Part shown: one piece after another, positions 26,614-34,672 of the stretch | Layout: each line of letters opens with the position of its first letter | Numbering within the stretch: position 1 is the first letter of the stretch | NCBI GenBank assembly: GCA_019418225.1 | Contig: DYCF01000035.1 | Location: 1-49,273 of the forward strand | Direction: 5' to 3' | DNA from: Clostridiales bacterium | GTDB lineage: Bacteria > Bacillota > Clostridia > Lachnospirales > Cellulosilyticaceae | Length of the DNA: 49,273 nucleotides | The notes under the pieces: model-generated | Database searches by the model: none | The model's input: the letters and a program-made list of their open reading frames with translations, nothing else | What the model was told of the DNA's origin: nothing | Made by a program: the position numbers and the translations under genes

Positions 26614-26628
26614 TTAACGAGTTGTTAA
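26614..26628. promoter_or_regulatory. Possible operator upstream of the MocR gene
   Basis: Inverted repeat TTAAC-GAGTT-GTTAA, 40 bp before the start codon, within the probable promoter (minus-strand TTGATA and AT-rich -10 region). Autoregulation is the simplest reading. Confidence 0.35.
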
Positions 26629-26659
26629 AAATATCAAAAAACTATAAAAGTTTTGGACA

Positions 26660-26708
26660 AAAATAAAAGCATTGCTGCAAAAAGATAAGTTTGCAACAAT
26701 GCTTTTTT
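26660..26708 (-). terminator. Terminator of dnaD-dnaI
   Basis: On the minus strand AAAAGCATTGTTGCAAA pairs with TTTGCAGCAATGCTTTT (one G-U), followed by ATTTTTG. It overlaps the dnaI stop codon. Confidence 0.8.
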
Positions 26709-27705
26709 ATTTTTGAGCATATTTCTTTAAAAGTCTAATGTCTTTACCATAGAATTTAAGAGAAGTATAATTTCCAAAAATACGTGAAACGATACGTTCT
26801 GAGTAATAGTTATTCCACTCATTAGGTGCTAAGTTTGTAGAAATGATAGTGGAAAGTTGATTTAAATAACGTGTATTTAAGACGTCAAAAAACTCACTTA
26901 AAGATGGTGCATTAGAAGATTCTGTGCCTAAATCATCTATAATGAGTAAATCAGAAGTCGTTAATGTATTTAAAATATCCTTAGAATCATCGCCTAAGTC
27001 TTCACGATGAAATCTTGCTTCATCAAATAACTTAAAAAGCTGAGGCGCTGTTAGGTATAAAACAGTATAGCCCTTATCTAAGAGTTCCTTAGCAATACAG
27101 TTGCATAAAAATGTTTTGCCGAGCCCTGTATTTCCGTGAAAAAGTAAATTACCCTTTTCAAAATCAAATTTTTCAATAAAGCCCACACACATTTGATAAA
27201 TAAGGGACATATTGTGATAAGGTGAATAAGGTTGCCCTTCAGTTTTTTCTTTAGAATAATAATTTATATTGAAAGAAGAGAAGTTCTCAAGGGCTAATAT
27301 GTTCTTAAGGTTAGATTGTTCGTAGGCCATATCAATGAGACCTTGCTTAAAACAGGTACAAGGTTTGTTACCTACAAAACCTGTATCTTTGCAAATAGGA
27401 CAATCATAATGAATATCAAGGTAGTCTGGTGGAAAACCAGCTTCAACTAAAAGCATCTTTTTAGTAAGAAGTAGATCGTCAGAATGTTTATGAAAATCTT
27501 CTAGTGAAGATGAATCCTTAGATTTATTTAACATTTGACGGACTAAATTAATGCCTGTTTGGCTTAATTCCTGATCTATCTTTTGAATTTGAGGAATCTT
27601 TTCATATACCTCAGCAGTACGTTTTAAAGAAGCTTGAGTTTCAGCAGTACGTTTTAAGTCGTATTCTCGAATAAGACGTTTATATTGTAGTTCTTTTGTA
27701 CTCAT
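26707..27705 (-). CDS. dnaI: Helicase loader DnaI (DnaC-like AAA+ ATPase)
   Basis: About 332 residues. The N-terminal helicase-binding part ends in a zinc site, CPICKDTG and CTC (cysteines near 102, 105, 116 and 118). The AAA+ domain has Walker A HGNTGLGKTFLCN (about 190-200), Walker B LLIIDDLGTE, and the sensor STNLAPNEW. It loads DnaB (5486) onto origin DNA. The frame opens at 27720, but GGAGG is spaced for the ATG at 27705, which lies right after the dnaD stop (27707), so the two are translationally coupled. Confidence 0.92.
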   Translation of the reverse strand: MSTKELQYKRLIREYDLKRTAETQASLKRTAEVYEKIPQIQKIDQELSQTGINLVRQMLNKSKDSSSLEDFHKHSDDLLLTKKMLLVEAGFPPDYLDIHYDCPICKDTGFVGNKPCTCFKQGLIDMAYEQSNLKNILALENFSSFNINYYSKEKTEGQPYSPYHNMSLIYQMCVGFIEKFDFEKGNLLFHGNTGLGKTFLCNCIAKELLDKGYTVLYLTAPQLFKLFDEARFHREDLGDDSKDILNTLTTSDLLIIDDLGTESSNAPSLSEFFDVLNTRYLNQLSTIISTNLAPNEWNNYYSERIVSRIFGNYTSLKFYGKDIRLLKKYAQK

Positions 27706-27706
27706 T

Positions 27707-28798
27707 TTAACTTCCTCCATTTAATGTACGTTCAATATATTCACGTTCTAATTTTTCTAGTTCATCAAAGTCCCAGTTGTGAGAGTAAATGTTATTGAAC
27801 TTAGTCACTTTAGGTGGCTGTTTAGTATTTTGTTCACCACTTTGTGCAATAGCTTTTTTGCTTTCACGTGCTTTATCGAGAGCAGTAATGTCTTCTAAAG
27901 ATTTAACGCTATCATTATACCAAGAAGTTAAGATACGGTCAGTGTAGTTAAGACTAGGTTTACTAGTTTGCATAACAGTACGTTTACAAGCTTCTAGGAT
28001 AATGTCCATATTGAAATTATAGGTTTTTAGCCATTTATCTATACAGCTACGTTCTACTTCAGTGACATTATTTTTAGAGCAGCCGAGTGCGGATAAAATT
28101 TTGAAGTAAAGTTTACTTTGACTTACTTTTTCTTTGGCTTGCTCGACAGTTAAGATGCCTTCATCTACCCAACTGATAGCAACCTTTTCAATATAGTGAA
28201 TAGCTTTATGATTATTTGACGCACAGTGTTCAATTAAAAATTCAATAAGATCAAATGGCATATGGAGCCAATCATAAAAGCTAAATAAAATCTTTTGATC
28301 TGTAATGGTTAAAAGTCTACCTAAGTATTGTTCTGCAACTTTAAAAAGTTTAGTGACATCTGGTGAATCCTGAATGTAAAGATTAATCTCTTCAGTACGA
28401 TATTCAGGTCTAGATTGATGAATAATAGTTTTGCTAAAAGAAGGTTTAGGTGCTTGTACTACCTTAGGTACAGCATTGCTTTTAGGTTCAGCAATAGGTT
28501 GTGGTTTATCAAGGTAGAATTCTAAGTTAAATTCATCACTAGAGATTTCTTCGAAGCAGAGTACTCTTTTTTTATGCCAATGACGAAGCGCCTGAAGGAG
28601 TTCAGAATAAAGCATATCAAGCTTTTGACTTACCTCTTCTAAAGAAAGACGTACACCATTAGGATCACTAGAAAGGGCAAATAAATAAAGGTATACTTTT
28701 AAATCCCCACTAAGTGCCTTTGGCATATAGTCTGTAATAAACCAGTAAGGTATATGCACATAAGCTTGGCTTGTGAGTTTGGATTTAATATATGCCAT
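27707..28798 (-). CDS. DnaD domain replication initiation protein
   Basis: A 363-residue DnaD/DnaB-like primosome protein. The N-terminal winged-helix part is AYIKSKLTSQAYVHIPYWFI with LPKALSGDLKVYLYLF-like spacing. Two DnaD-type helical domains follow (about 140-215 and 230-310), the second ending with the YTDRILTSWYNDSV hallmark of DnaD (YxxxIxxxW). A charged tail follows. In Firmicutes such proteins bridge DnaA at the origin to DnaI-DnaB. AAAGGAGGTG before 28798 sets the start; the open frame runs upstream to 28924 but the extra residues look like untranslated leader. Confidence 0.9.
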   Translation of the reverse strand: MAYIKSKLTSQAYVHIPYWFITDYMPKALSGDLKVYLYLFALSSDPNGVRLSLEEVSQKLDMLYSELLQALRHWHKKRVLCFEEISSDEFNLEFYLDKPQPIAEPKSNAVPKVVQAPKPSFSKTIIHQSRPEYRTEEINLYIQDSPDVTKLFKVAEQYLGRLLTITDQKILFSFYDWLHMPFDLIEFLIEHCASNNHKAIHYIEKVAISWVDEGILTVEQAKEKVSQSKLYFKILSALGCSKNNVTEVERSCIDKWLKTYNFNMDIILEACKRTVMQTSKPSLNYTDRILTSWYNDSVKSLEDITALDKARESKKAIAQSGEQNTKQPPKVTKFNNIYSHNWDFDELEKLEREYIERTLNGGS

Positions 28799-28838
28799 TA
28801 AGACACCTCCTTTGTGAATAATCATTTTCTGTGTTAGT

Positions 28839-28868
28839 ATTATAGCACAAAACGTAGAAAATATGATA
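28839..28868 (-). promoter_or_regulatory. Promoter of dnaD-dnaI
   Basis: Minus strand TATAAT (28839-28844) preceded by TGC, an extended -10; the -35 is weak. It lies 41 bp before the dnaD start. Confidence 0.55.
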
Positions 28869-28885
28869 AGAAAAATAAAAGAAAA

Positions 28886-28937
28886 GGTAAAGAGGGCCCT
28901 ACAAAAAGTTAATAAATTTAACAAGTAGGATACCCTC
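28886..28937 (-). terminator. Probable terminator of murC
   Basis: GAGGG and CCTAC (28892-28902) pair with GTAGG and CCCTC (28925-28937) around a GTTAA/TTAAC inner stem. TTTACCTTTTC follows on the minus strand. It is irregular but well placed. Confidence 0.5.
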
Positions 28938-29016
28938 TTATATATTGTTGGTATTTATAAAGTTATTTATTAATATAAAACATGTATATTCTTAAAGGTT
29001 TAAGGTAAGCTGATAT

Positions 29017-30396
29017 TTAGCCTAATAAGATGTCTGCAATTTGATTAACGTTACCAGCGCCCATTGTAATGATAAGGTCACCGTCACTAGCATTTGCTTT
29101 TAAATAATTAGCGATTTCAGTGAAATCTTTCATATAAAGTGTATCTTTGCCAGCTGCAGCCATAAGCTCTACAATGTTTTTACTTGAGATATCACCAGGG
29201 TCTTTTTCACGAGCCGCATAAATATCTGTAATAATAACATGTTCTGCTTTTTGAAGTACGCGGGCAAAGTCATTTAAGAATGCTCTTGTACGTGTATAAG
29301 TATGTGGTTGGAAAACAACATACAGATGTTTATGAGGGTAGTTATTAGCAACATCTAAAGTTGCGGCAATTTCAGTAGGGTGGTGCGCATAGTCATCTAC
29401 AACTGTGATATTGTTAAATTTTCCTTTAATTTCAAAACGTTGGTCTGCACCAGTAAATTCTTTGAGACCTTCATTTAAAATATTTAAATCAAGCCCTAAG
29501 TAATGGTAAACGCTACATACAGATAAAGCATTTAAAATGTTATGAGTACCTGTTACGTGAAGTTTAAGGTTAAGCATAAAAGTACCATTATAGTAAACAT
29601 CAAAGCTAGCACATGCTCTGTTATCAAAAGTAATATTTTTGGCATGCCAGTTACAAGAATCATCTAGACCAAAGGTTTCAACTTGGCAGTGAAGTGGAGC
29701 CTTGAAGGCATCTAAATCTGGTGTGGCACCATTAATAGCTAAGAAACCATCAGCTGGAATGGTACTAGCAAACTTTTGGAAAGAAGCACGAATGTCATTA
29801 ATATCTTTAAAGAAGTCTAAGTGATCTTCTTCAATATTTAAGATAATACCAACTTTTGGGAAGAAGTCTAAAAAACTGTTACAGTACTCACAGGCTTCAG
29901 TTACAAAATATTTCGTATGTCCAATACGGATATTACCATGAATAGCTTTTAAGATACCGCCAACTGTAATAGTAGGGTCTAAATTAGCTGCTAAAAGGCC
30001 ATGTGTTAACATTGAAGTTGTTGTTGTTTTTCCATGTGTTCCAGCAACACAAATTGGGAAATTATAGTCCTTCATAATAAGGCCTAAGAATTGTGAACGT
30101 GTAACAAGTTCTATGTTTGCAGCTTTAGCAGCTTGGATTTCTGGGTTATCTTCGTGAATTGCAGCTGTATAAACTACTAAGTCTACACCTTCTTCAATGT
30201 TAGAAGCAGCATGACCGTAATATATAGGAATATTAAGGCTTTCAAGATGTAGTGTTGTATGTGAACTTTTCATGTCTGAGCCTGTTACAGCAAAGCCTCT
30301 AGTATGAGCAATTTCAGCAAGACCACTCATGCTGATACCACCAATACCGATGAAGTGAATTTTTTTCTTGTTAGATAAGGAAATAAGATTTGTCAT
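29017..30396 (-). CDS. murC: UDP-N-acetylmuramate--L-alanine ligase
   Basis: A 459-residue Mur ligase that adds L-Ala to UDP-MurNAc, the first peptide step of peptidoglycan synthesis. The N-terminal Rossmann domain has HFIGIGGISMSGLAEIA, the ATP-binding loop is CVAGTHGKTTTTSM, and the EACEY, DDYAHHPTEI and HTYTRTRAF motifs follow, all normal for MurC. AAAGGAT is the RBS. It is divergent from purR, and the dnaD-dnaI genes lie downstream on the same strand under their own promoter. Confidence 0.96.
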   Translation of the reverse strand: MTNLISLSNKKKIHFIGIGGISMSGLAEIAHTRGFAVTGSDMKSSHTTLHLESLNIPIYYGHAASNIEEGVDLVVYTAAIHEDNPEIQAAKAANIELVTRSQFLGLIMKDYNFPICVAGTHGKTTTTSMLTHGLLAANLDPTITVGGILKAIHGNIRIGHTKYFVTEACEYCNSFLDFFPKVGIILNIEEDHLDFFKDINDIRASFQKFASTIPADGFLAINGATPDLDAFKAPLHCQVETFGLDDSCNWHAKNITFDNRACASFDVYYNGTFMLNLKLHVTGTHNILNALSVCSVYHYLGLDLNILNEGLKEFTGADQRFEIKGKFNNITVVDDYAHHPTEIAATLDVANNYPHKHLYVVFQPHTYTRTRAFLNDFARVLQKAEHVIITDIYAAREKDPGDISSKNIVELMAAAGKDTLYMKDFTEIANYLKANASDGDLIITMGAGNVNQIADILLG

Positions 30397-30522
30397 AGAA
30401 TTAATATCCTTTCAATGAATGTAATTATCATTTAAAATAAGATGCCTCTTATCATATTATGCATCATCATATTTTATAAGTATATACTAAGTGCAAATTA
30501 ATTAACAAATATTTTTAAAAAG

Positions 30523-30556
30523 TGAATGTTTTTAGCTGGAAGCTTTTAAATATTCG
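30523..30556 (+). promoter_or_regulatory. PurBox pair upstream of purR (autoregulation)
   Basis: AAATATTCGGTTATTT carries a good inverted PurBox (core TTCG, 30553-30556). Exactly 26 bp upstream of this core is TGAA (30523-30526), an imperfect CGAA core, the same spacing as at purA. The pair spans the -35 region of the purR promoter. Confidence 0.55.
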
Positions 30557-30572
30557 GTTATTTGTATATAAT
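30544..30572 (+). promoter_or_regulatory. purR promoter
   Basis: TATAAT (30567-30572) with a weak -35 TTTTAA (30544-30549) at 17 bp, giving a leader of about 80 nt. Confidence 0.5.
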
Positions 30573-30657
30573 AAGTGTAAATCTATAAAATTTATTTTGT
30601 AATATACGTAATTATTAAAATAAACTATAAATAAGGAAACAATAAAGGAGAATGTCA

Positions 30658-31467
30658 ATGAAAAAGGTACAAAAACATGATCGTATTAGTGTTATTACTA
30701 ATATTTTAACGAACAATCCAAATAAAATTTTTACGCTAACACATTTTTGTAACATATTTAACTGTGCGAAATCAACAATTAGCGAGGATTTAGATACTAT
30801 AAGAGAAATATTTGCAAATTATGAGATAGGAGCAATTGAAACTATTTCAGGAGCAGCGGGAGGCGTATATTACAATCCACTTATGTCTAAAGAACAGATG
30901 GAAAACTTTGCAGATGAGTTATGTACGCTGATTAATCGTCCAGACCGTATTATTCCTGGAGGATATATTTATACGAATGATCTTTTATATACCCCAAATA
31001 TTTCTAAGAATATCGGGATTGCACTTGCAAGTCTCTTTAAAGATGTAGAAATAGATTATGTCATTACAGTAGAGACTAAAGGGATTCCTATTGCGCTTAT
31101 GACAGCTATGGTACTTAACAAACCAATGGTTGTAGTAAGAAATCAAAGTAAGCTTACAGACGGGACTGTTATTCATATGAATTATATTACAAGCAGTAAC
31201 CATCGTATTAAAACAATGTGTTTATCAACAAAGGCTATAAAAAAAGGATCAAAAGTATTATTTATTGATGATTTTATGAAGGCTGGTGGAACGGCTAAAG
31301 GTATTATTGACTTAATGCAAGAATTTGAATCAGAAATTGTAGGAGTAGGGGTACTCATGGCAACTAAAATGCCAGAAGAAAAAGTTGTTAACGACTTTAA
31401 AACGTTATTATGGTTAGATACAGTAGATGAAACAACTAAAGAAGTTAATGTGTATCGTGGTATTTAA
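30658..31467 (+). CDS. purR: Purine operon repressor PurR (Bacillus type)
   Basis: About 269 residues. An N-terminal winged helix (about 5-70, HDRISVITNILTNNPNKIF, then FNCAKSTISEDLDTIREIF) is fused to a phosphoribosyltransferase-like domain with the PRPP loop VLFIDDFMKAGGTAKG. In Bacillus, PRPP binding releases PurR from paired PurBoxes. Such pairs are present before purA and before purR itself here. AAAGGAG (30644-30650) supports the start at 30658 rather than 30652. The purR-spoVG-glmU-prs order is conserved with Bacillus except for inserted glgC-glgD. Confidence 0.95.
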   Translation: MKKVQKHDRISVITNILTNNPNKIFTLTHFCNIFNCAKSTISEDLDTIREIFANYEIGAIETISGAAGGVYYNPLMSKEQMENFADELCTLINRPDRIIPGGYIYTNDLLYTPNISKNIGIALASLFKDVEIDYVITVETKGIPIALMTAMVLNKPMVVVRNQSKLTDGTVIHMNYITSSNHRIKTMCLSTKAIKKGSKVLFIDDFMKAGGTAKGIIDLMQEFESEIVGVGVLMATKMPEEKVVNDFKTLLWLDTVDETTKEVNVYRGI

Positions 31468-31535
31468 TTAAAAAGTGCATAGTGGTCATTGTTGAAATGT
31501 TATAAATTTTTATACAATAATATATAAATTAAATA

Positions 31536-31564
31536 TTGTAAAAAAATTGGTAAAATGTTAAAAT
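31536..31564 (+). promoter_or_regulatory. Promoter of glgC-glgD
   Basis: TTGTAA (31536-31541), 17-bp spacer, TAAAAT (31559-31564) with a TG extended -10. Confidence 0.65.
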
Positions 31565-31629
31565 ATTTATGCATAAATGAATTCAAACTTATTCTAAAAT
31601 TGCACTTATGAATAGTTAGGAGGGATTGC

Positions 31630-32892
31630 ATGAAGAAGAAAGAGATGATCGCTATGCTGTTAGCAGGCGGACAAGGAAGCAGGTTAGGCATTCTTACTAA
31701 GCAGATTGCTAAACCTGCTGTTATGTTCGGTGGAAAATACAGAATTATAGACTTTCCACTGAGTAACTGTATTAATTCAGGTATTGATACAGTCGGGGTA
31801 CTTACACAATATGAACCACTTCTTCTTACAAGACACATAGGTATTGGGATACCTTGGGACTTGGATAGAAGAAATGGAGGGGTAACAGTTTTACCACCAT
31901 TCGTCAAAGGCAATGAAGGTTCTTGGTATTCAGGAACAGCCAATGCCATATACCATAATATTAGATATATAGACGAGTATAATCCAGAATATGTCTTGAT
32001 TCTTTCCGGAGACCATGTATATAAGATGGATTATAGTGCTATGCTCGAAGAGCATAAGAAAAATAATGCAGATGCCACGATTGCAGTCATTGAGGTCCCA
32101 ATGGATATTGCCAATCAATTTGGTATCATGAACACTAATGAAGAGGGAAGGATTATTGAATTTGAAGAAAAGCCAGAAAAACCAAAGAGTAATTTAGCCT
32201 CTATGGGTATTTACATCTTTACATGGGATGTACTTAAAAAAGCTTTAATCAAAGATAATACTATTCATGAAGCAAGCGATTTTGGTAAACATATTATTCC
32301 TGATATGATCAATAGTGAGAAGAACGTGTATGCTTATCAGTTCAATGACTATTGGCGAGATATTGGAACAATTGAAGCGTACTGGAAGGCAAATATGGAG
32401 CTTACAGAAACAGTACCTGTATTCAATTTATATGATGAGTTTTGGAAGATTTATACCAATATAGAACACCAACTCCCACAATATATAGGAGAAGGTGCAG
32501 AAATAAGACAATCCCTAATCTCAGAGGGGTGCGAAGTCTATGGGGAAGTACATAATTCAGTGTTAGGACCAAGAGTTATTATTGAAGAAGGTGCAGTCGT
32601 AAAGAATTCAATTGTTATGGCTGAAACTGTTATTCGAAAAGGTGCACAGTTAGACAACTGTATTGTATCTGAAAAATCAGAGATTGGAGAAAATACGGTG
32701 ATTGGTGTGGGTGAAAATGTACCACATATTACTAAAGCACGTATTTACTCAAGTGGCATTACTGTTATTGGTGATAATACAGTGGTACCTAGCAATGTAA
32801 CAATCGGTAAAAACTGTGAAGTTGGTGGACATACATTACAAGAACATTACTTGGATGGTGTTTTAGAGAGTGGACATTCATTAATTGTGTAA
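31630..32892 (+). CDS. glgC: Glucose-1-phosphate adenylyltransferase, catalytic subunit
   Basis: A 420-residue enzyme making ADP-glucose from ATP and glucose-1-phosphate, the committed step of glycogen synthesis. The nucleotidyltransferase domain shows LLAGGQGSRLGILTKQIAKP, with K and R positions of active GlgC, and GTANAIYHNI, SGDHVYKMDY and FEEKPEKPKS. The C-terminal part is a left-handed beta-helix of hexapeptide repeats. It is followed by GlgD after 12 bp. AGGAGGG is the RBS. No glycogen synthase or branching gene is in the window. Confidence 0.95.
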   Translation: MKKKEMIAMLLAGGQGSRLGILTKQIAKPAVMFGGKYRIIDFPLSNCINSGIDTVGVLTQYEPLLLTRHIGIGIPWDLDRRNGGVTVLPPFVKGNEGSWYSGTANAIYHNIRYIDEYNPEYVLILSGDHVYKMDYSAMLEEHKKNNADATIAVIEVPMDIANQFGIMNTNEEGRIIEFEEKPEKPKSNLASMGIYIFTWDVLKKALIKDNTIHEASDFGKHIIPDMINSEKNVYAYQFNDYWRDIGTIEAYWKANMELTETVPVFNLYDEFWKIYTNIEHQLPQYIGEGAEIRQSLISEGCEVYGEVHNSVLGPRVIIEEGAVVKNSIVMAETVIRKGAQLDNCIVSEKSEIGENTVIGVGENVPHITKARIYSSGITVIGDNTVVPSNVTIGKNCEVGGHTLQEHYLDGVLESGHSLIV

Positions 32893-32904
32893 GGGGGGAA
32901 TGAA

Positions 32905-34014
32905 ATGAGAGCTATTGGTATTGTATTAGCTGGTGGTAAAAGAACAACACTTGGAGTGCTTACAAAGCAAAGAAATGTAGCGGCTATGCCAATTGGTGGG
33001 TCATACCGCTCTATAGACTTTGCACTTAGTAACTTAAGCAACTCAGGTATAAAAAAAGTAGCTGTTATCTCACAATATAGTGCAAGATCCTTAGCCGACC
33101 ATATTGGGTCATCTAAATGGTGGGATTTCGGAAGAAAAAAGACTGGGCTTTTCTTGTTTACGCCTAATATGGCTAGTCAAGATTCTTTTAGTTTTAGAGG
33201 AACAGCAGACTGTATTTATCAAAACATTGAGTTTCTTAAGAAAAGCAATGAACCATATGTTGTAATTACATCTGGTGAAGAAATTTATAAGATAGATTAT
33301 GAGAAGGTAATTAAGTATCATGAACAAAAAGGTGCAGATATCACTATTATTTATAAGGATATGAAAACCTATGAAGTGCAAGACTATGGTGTAATTGGAT
33401 TAGATGAAAATGATAGAATGTTAGAGTTTGAAGAAAAACCAATAGATCCTCAAAATACCACAGTATCTCTTGGGGAATATGTAATCGGTAGAGAGCTGTT
33501 AATTAGATTACTTGAGGAACTAGAAGCGGACGGCAGATATAGTATTGTTAATGATATTATTATGAGATATCGTAAAAAATTAAAAATTTATGGCTATCGT
33601 TATGAGGGCTACTGGAGAAGAATTAGAGATATTCCAGAATTTTATCGCATTAATATGGATTTCTTAACACCAGAAGTAAGAGGATTATTCTTCAATGAAT
33701 ATCCTTATATTTCTACAAAAGCAAAGGATGAACCACCTGCTAAGTTTAACACGCAGGCAAAAGCTGTGAATAGCATTATTAGCGGTGGAGATATTATTAA
33801 TGGTCAGGTTGAAAGCTCTGTACTCTTTAGACGTGTATTTGTAGGTGAGGGTTCTGTTGTTAAGAATTCCATTATTATGGAAGGGGCAACGATTGGTAAG
33901 GGCTGCGTTATAGAGAACGCTATACTAGATAAACAAGTTTTTGTATCTGATGGCCAAAAGGTTATCGGAACTAAAGACAAGATTATTTTATTAGAGAAAA
34001 GAAATATTGTTTAA
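32905..34014 (+). CDS. glgD: GlgD, regulatory partner of glucose-1-phosphate adenylyltransferase
   Basis: A 369-residue GlgC paralogue. The N-terminal loop reads VLAGGKRTTLGVLTKQRNVA, where GlgC has GGQGSRLG, and the sugar-phosphate region is altered (SGEEIYKIDY in place of SGDHVYKMDY). Both agree with the poorly catalytic GlgD subunit that forms a heterotetramer with GlgC in Firmicutes and tunes its kinetics. GGGGGGAATG precedes the start. No clear terminator follows. Confidence 0.93.
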   Translation: MRAIGIVLAGGKRTTLGVLTKQRNVAAMPIGGSYRSIDFALSNLSNSGIKKVAVISQYSARSLADHIGSSKWWDFGRKKTGLFLFTPNMASQDSFSFRGTADCIYQNIEFLKKSNEPYVVITSGEEIYKIDYEKVIKYHEQKGADITIIYKDMKTYEVQDYGVIGLDENDRMLEFEEKPIDPQNTTVSLGEYVIGRELLIRLLEELEADGRYSIVNDIIMRYRKKLKIYGYRYEGYWRRIRDIPEFYRINMDFLTPEVRGLFFNEYPYISTKAKDEPPAKFNTQAKAVNSIISGGDIINGQVESSVLFRRVFVGEGSVVKNSIIMEGATIGKGCVIENAILDKQVFVSDGQKVIGTKDKIILLEKRNIV

Positions 34015-34101
34015 AGTGCACAAAAAACAATTAAAAAAATGAAAATTCTAGTTGGTTAAAAATAAAAAAATAATGGAATTATGAGCCAAAAGAAAAAAAT
34101 A

Positions 34102-34130
34102 TTGACTATTTATTGAAAATATCTTATAAT
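34102..34130 (+). promoter_or_regulatory. spoVG promoter
   Basis: TTGACT (34102-34107), 17-bp spacer, TATAAT (34125-34130), a near-consensus sigma-A site. In Bacillus spoVG is read by sigma-H; no clear sigma-H site is seen here. Confidence 0.8.
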
Positions 34131-34201
34131 TCAAATAATAATAGATATATTAATAGGATAGCCAACAAAAGGCACTAGATAAAAACAGGGAGGATTTGCT
34201 C

Positions 34202-34507
34202 ATGGAAATTACAGATATCAGAGTAAGAAAAATTAATAAAGATGGAAAAATGAAAGCTGTTGTATCAGTAACATTTGATAATGAATTTGTTGTACACGAT
34301 ATTAAAGTTATTGAAGGAGATAAAGGACGATTCATTGCTATGCCAAGTCGTAAAACACTTGATGGGGAATTTAGAGATATAGCACATCCTATTAACTCAG
34401 AAACAAGAGATCGTATTCAAAATCAAGTTCTTGAAAAATACGAAATGATTTTACTTTCTGATGAAGTAGCTATTGCTGATGAAAGTGATTTAGATATCCA
34501 AGAATAA
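34202..34507 (+). CDS. spoVG: Septation protein SpoVG
   Basis: A 101-residue SpoVG, a small nucleic-acid-binding regulator involved in septum placement and sporulation gene control. It begins MEITDIRVRKINKDGKMKA and contains FVVHDIKVIEG and IAMPSRKT, fully typical. The acidic C-terminal tail (DEVAIADESDLDIQE) is normal. GGGAGGA sits before the ATG at 34202; the frame upstream (TTG at 34196) is not used. It has its own promoter and terminator. Confidence 0.96.
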   Translation: MEITDIRVRKINKDGKMKAVVSVTFDNEFVVHDIKVIEGDKGRFIAMPSRKTLDGEFRDIAHPINSETRDRIQNQVLEKYEMILLSDEVAIADESDLDIQE

Positions 34508-34523
34508 TTACATATCTATTGTG

Positions 34524-34557
34524 AGGATGTTGTAGATGTTACAACATCCTTTTTTTT
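34524..34557 (+). terminator. Terminator of spoVG
   Basis: Perfect 11-bp stem AGGATGTTGTA (34524-34534) / TACAACATCCT (34540-34550), 5-nt loop, then a run of T. Confidence 0.9.
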
Positions 34558-34596
34558 GTGTAGACTAGAAAAGTTGATTTTTAGAAAACAGGATGA

Positions 34597-34625
34597 TTTT
34601 AGATAAGTATTGCATAAAGTATAAT
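34597..34625 (+). promoter_or_regulatory. glmU promoter
   Basis: TATAAT (34620-34625); a -35 of TTTTAG at 17 bp is poor. Confidence 0.4.
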
Positions 34626-34672
34626 AAGGTGAGAAAATACAAAAGGAATAAAATCGTGAAAGGAAGAGTAAA

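Noticed and set aside
31500..31949. 149-codon minus-strand frame over the start of glgC
   Set aside because: It covers the glgC promoter, RBS and catalytic loop; no homology is recognisable.
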